Below, in pieces: positions 62,995 to 64,000 of a stretch of DNA of 64,000 bases (its first letter is position 1; each line of letters opens with the position of its first letter). The notes beneath the pieces are model-generated. The model had not been told where the DNA came from. It saw nothing but the letters and a program-made list of their open reading frames with translations, and did no database searches. Location of the stretch: NCBI GenBank assembly GCA_051016155.1, contig CP136537.1, positions 744,001-808,000 of the forward strand, written 5' to 3'. Both the position numbers and the translations under genes were made by a program. The stretch is from RCC90-49c sp051016155. GTDB taxonomy: Bacteria; Bacteroidota; Bacteroidia; Cytophagales; Amoebophilaceae.

Positions 62995-64000
62995 CTAGGC
63001 TACGCTACATGAGCCACGAGCTGGCCGAGCCTCCAGGCGATGCACATTACGCCGTACGATTTGAATGGATGGGTGGTTAGCAGGGAGTACCTGCTCGTAC
63101 ATCGTAAGTGCTTCTCTGTAATATCTAAGGGCAGTCGTGTTATCGCCAAGCTTTTCGTGCGCTACGCCCACGTTATTGAGGGAACTCGCTAGATCGGGAT
63201 GATTTTGGCCCTCGAACAGCGCCCTATACATCTCGAGCGCTTGCTTTTTATATTTAAGCCCTTCTTGCCCTTGACCCAGGGCCTGATAGGCGATGCCCAC
63301 GTTATTGAGGGACATAGCAATATCGGGATGATTTTGGCCCTCGAACAGCGCCCGTCTCATCTCGAGCGCTTGCTTTTGATATTTAAGCCCTTCTTGCACT
63401 TGACCCAGGGCCTCATAGGCGATGCCCACGTTATTGAGGGACCTCGCTAGATCGGGATGATTTTGGCCCTCGAACAGCGCCCTATACATCTCGAGCGCTT
63501 GCTTTTGATATTTAAGCCCTTCTTGCACTTGACCCAGGGCTTGATACGCTGCGCCCACGTTATTGAGGGACATAGCAATATCGGGATGATTTTGGCCCTC
63601 GAACAGCGCCCGTCTCATCTCGAGCGCTTGCTTTTGATATTTAAGCCCTTCTTGCCCTTGACCCAGGGCTTGATACGCATTGCCCACGTTATTGAGGGAC
63701 ATAGCAATATCGGGATGATTTTGGCCCTCGAACAGCGCCCTATACATCTCGAGCGCTTGCTTTTGATATTTAAGCCCTTCTTGCCCTTGACCCAGGGCCT
63801 CATAGGCGATGCCCACGTTATTGAGGGACATAGCAATATCGGGATGATTTTGGCCCTCGAACAGCGCCCGTCTCATCTCGAGCGCTTGCTTTTTATATTT
63901 AAGCCCTTCTTGAAAGTTACACTGGACAGTATCTCTATACTCCCCTAAATGAGCGAGCAGTCGAGCGAGGTCCTCGTGAGGGCCGAGCACGGCGCGATCC
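62995..64000 (-). CDS. Kinesin-light-chain-type TPR protein (partial)
   Basis: The frame is open to the window edge (a GTG at 63990 is in frame but the gene probably starts outside). At least six near-identical 43-residue TPR units: EGLKYKKQALEMRRALFEGQ, NHPDIAMSLNNVG, AYEALGQGQ, with only R/Y, I/L and a few other swaps, then one divergent unit (TALRYYREALTMYEQVLPANHP) and a C-terminal RRNVHRLEARPARGSCSVA. The repeats are 129 bp at DNA level. Such TPR arrays usually bind proteins; in host-associated bacteria they are candidate effectors (inference). Confidence 0.85.
   Translation of the reverse strand, partial: DRAVLGPHEDLARLLAHLGEYRDTVQCNFQEGLKYKKQALEMRRALFEGQNHPDIAMSLNNVGIAYEALGQGQEGLKYQKQALEMYRALFEGQNHPDIAMSLNNVGNAYQALGQGQEGLKYQKQALEMRRALFEGQNHPDIAMSLNNVGAAYQALGQVQEGLKYQKQALEMYRALFEGQNHPDLARSLNNVGIAYEALGQVQEGLKYQKQALEMRRALFEGQNHPDIAMSLNNVGIAYQALGQGQEGLKYKKQALEMYRALFEGQNHPDLASSLNNVGVAHEKLGDNTTALRYYREALTMYEQVLPANHPSIQIVRRNVHRLEARPARGSCSVA
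63190..63925. repeat. 129-bp tandem repeats inside the TPR gene
   Basis: Near-identical 129-bp units (for example GATGATTTTGGCCCTCGAAC recurs at this spacing) with a few alternating variants (R/Y codons; 'GCC' versus 'GTC' glutamine-glycine end), consistent with expansion by unequal recombination. Confidence 0.9.

Noticed and set aside
63190..63925. Regular repeats as a CRISPR array
   Set aside because: Units are 129 bp, nearly identical throughout, and in frame with a TPR protein; there are no spacers or cas genes.
63199..63948. Long plus-strand frames opposite the TPR gene with repeated MILALEQRP units
   Set aside because: They are the antisense reading of the 129-bp TPR repeats; the minus strand has the clear TPR protein.

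Overview
The window comes from a member of the Bacteroidota. The evidence is the family content (DUF6048, DUF6314, DUF4296 and DUF2795 proteins, a Bacteroidota-type aspartate kinase/FBPase pair, CTn-type TraK/TraM/TraN), the scarcity of Shine-Dalgarno sequences, and several TAnnTTTG promoter boxes. Insertion sequences and MITE-like remnants, a patatin, kinesin-light-chain-type TPRs, Rpn nucleases and an AAA-ATPase/PD-(D/E)XK protein resemble the accessory gene content of intracellular, amoeba- or arthropod-associated Cytophagales relatives (Amoebophilus/Cardinium type). That placement is inference, not something the sequence proves.

Positions 1-49300 are mostly an ordinary chromosomal backbone of housekeeping genes in short, often convergent units. 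They cover translation (rpsF-rpsR-rplI, glyS, lysS, gatC, tRNA-Arg), DNA metabolism (polX-like, ung, photolyase, recF, ruvA, polA, dprA, xerD, a lone Smr protein), central metabolism (nadK, pdhA, lysC, fbp, gadB, thyA, pnuC, atpC), envelope (two LolC/E-type permeases, mlaE-mlaF, murF, NamZ-like muramidase, several beta-barrel proteins) and folding (grpE-dnaJ, hflX). One gene here, a patatin phospholipase, is broken by a frameshift between its two catalytic residues. The intergenic spaces carry three kinds of dispersed repeat: a 75-77 bp element (three copies), arrays with an 8-bp period (consensus near AATnAnnC), and MITE-like elements with terminal inverted repeats.

Positions 49600-64000 are accessory. 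Two 834-bp IS5-family elements, alike wherever checked, lie in opposite orientation around a short piece of a sodium/solute symporter gene. A shortened conjugative-element module follows: TraK, TraN, a TraG/VirD4-type coupling ATPase, then TraM and a tyrosine integrase. Three tandem, nearly identical genes for Rpn nucleases are inserted between the coupling gene and traM. They differ almost only in the number of a four-residue GMQQ/GIQQ repeat near the C-terminus (2, 7 and 3 units). This matches the published architecture of Rpn gene-within-gene toxin-antitoxin phage-defence systems, in which the separately made C-terminal part carries four-residue repeats of variable number. Beyond the integrase lie a very AT-rich stretch, a pair of 99-bp MITEs flanking an AAA-ATPase/PD-(D/E)XK gene, an IS481-like remnant, and a TPR protein of 129-bp tandem repeats that runs off the window.

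The triple Rpn array inside a transfer operon is the most interesting locus. Next are the dispersed octamer arrays and the 99-bp MITE pair.
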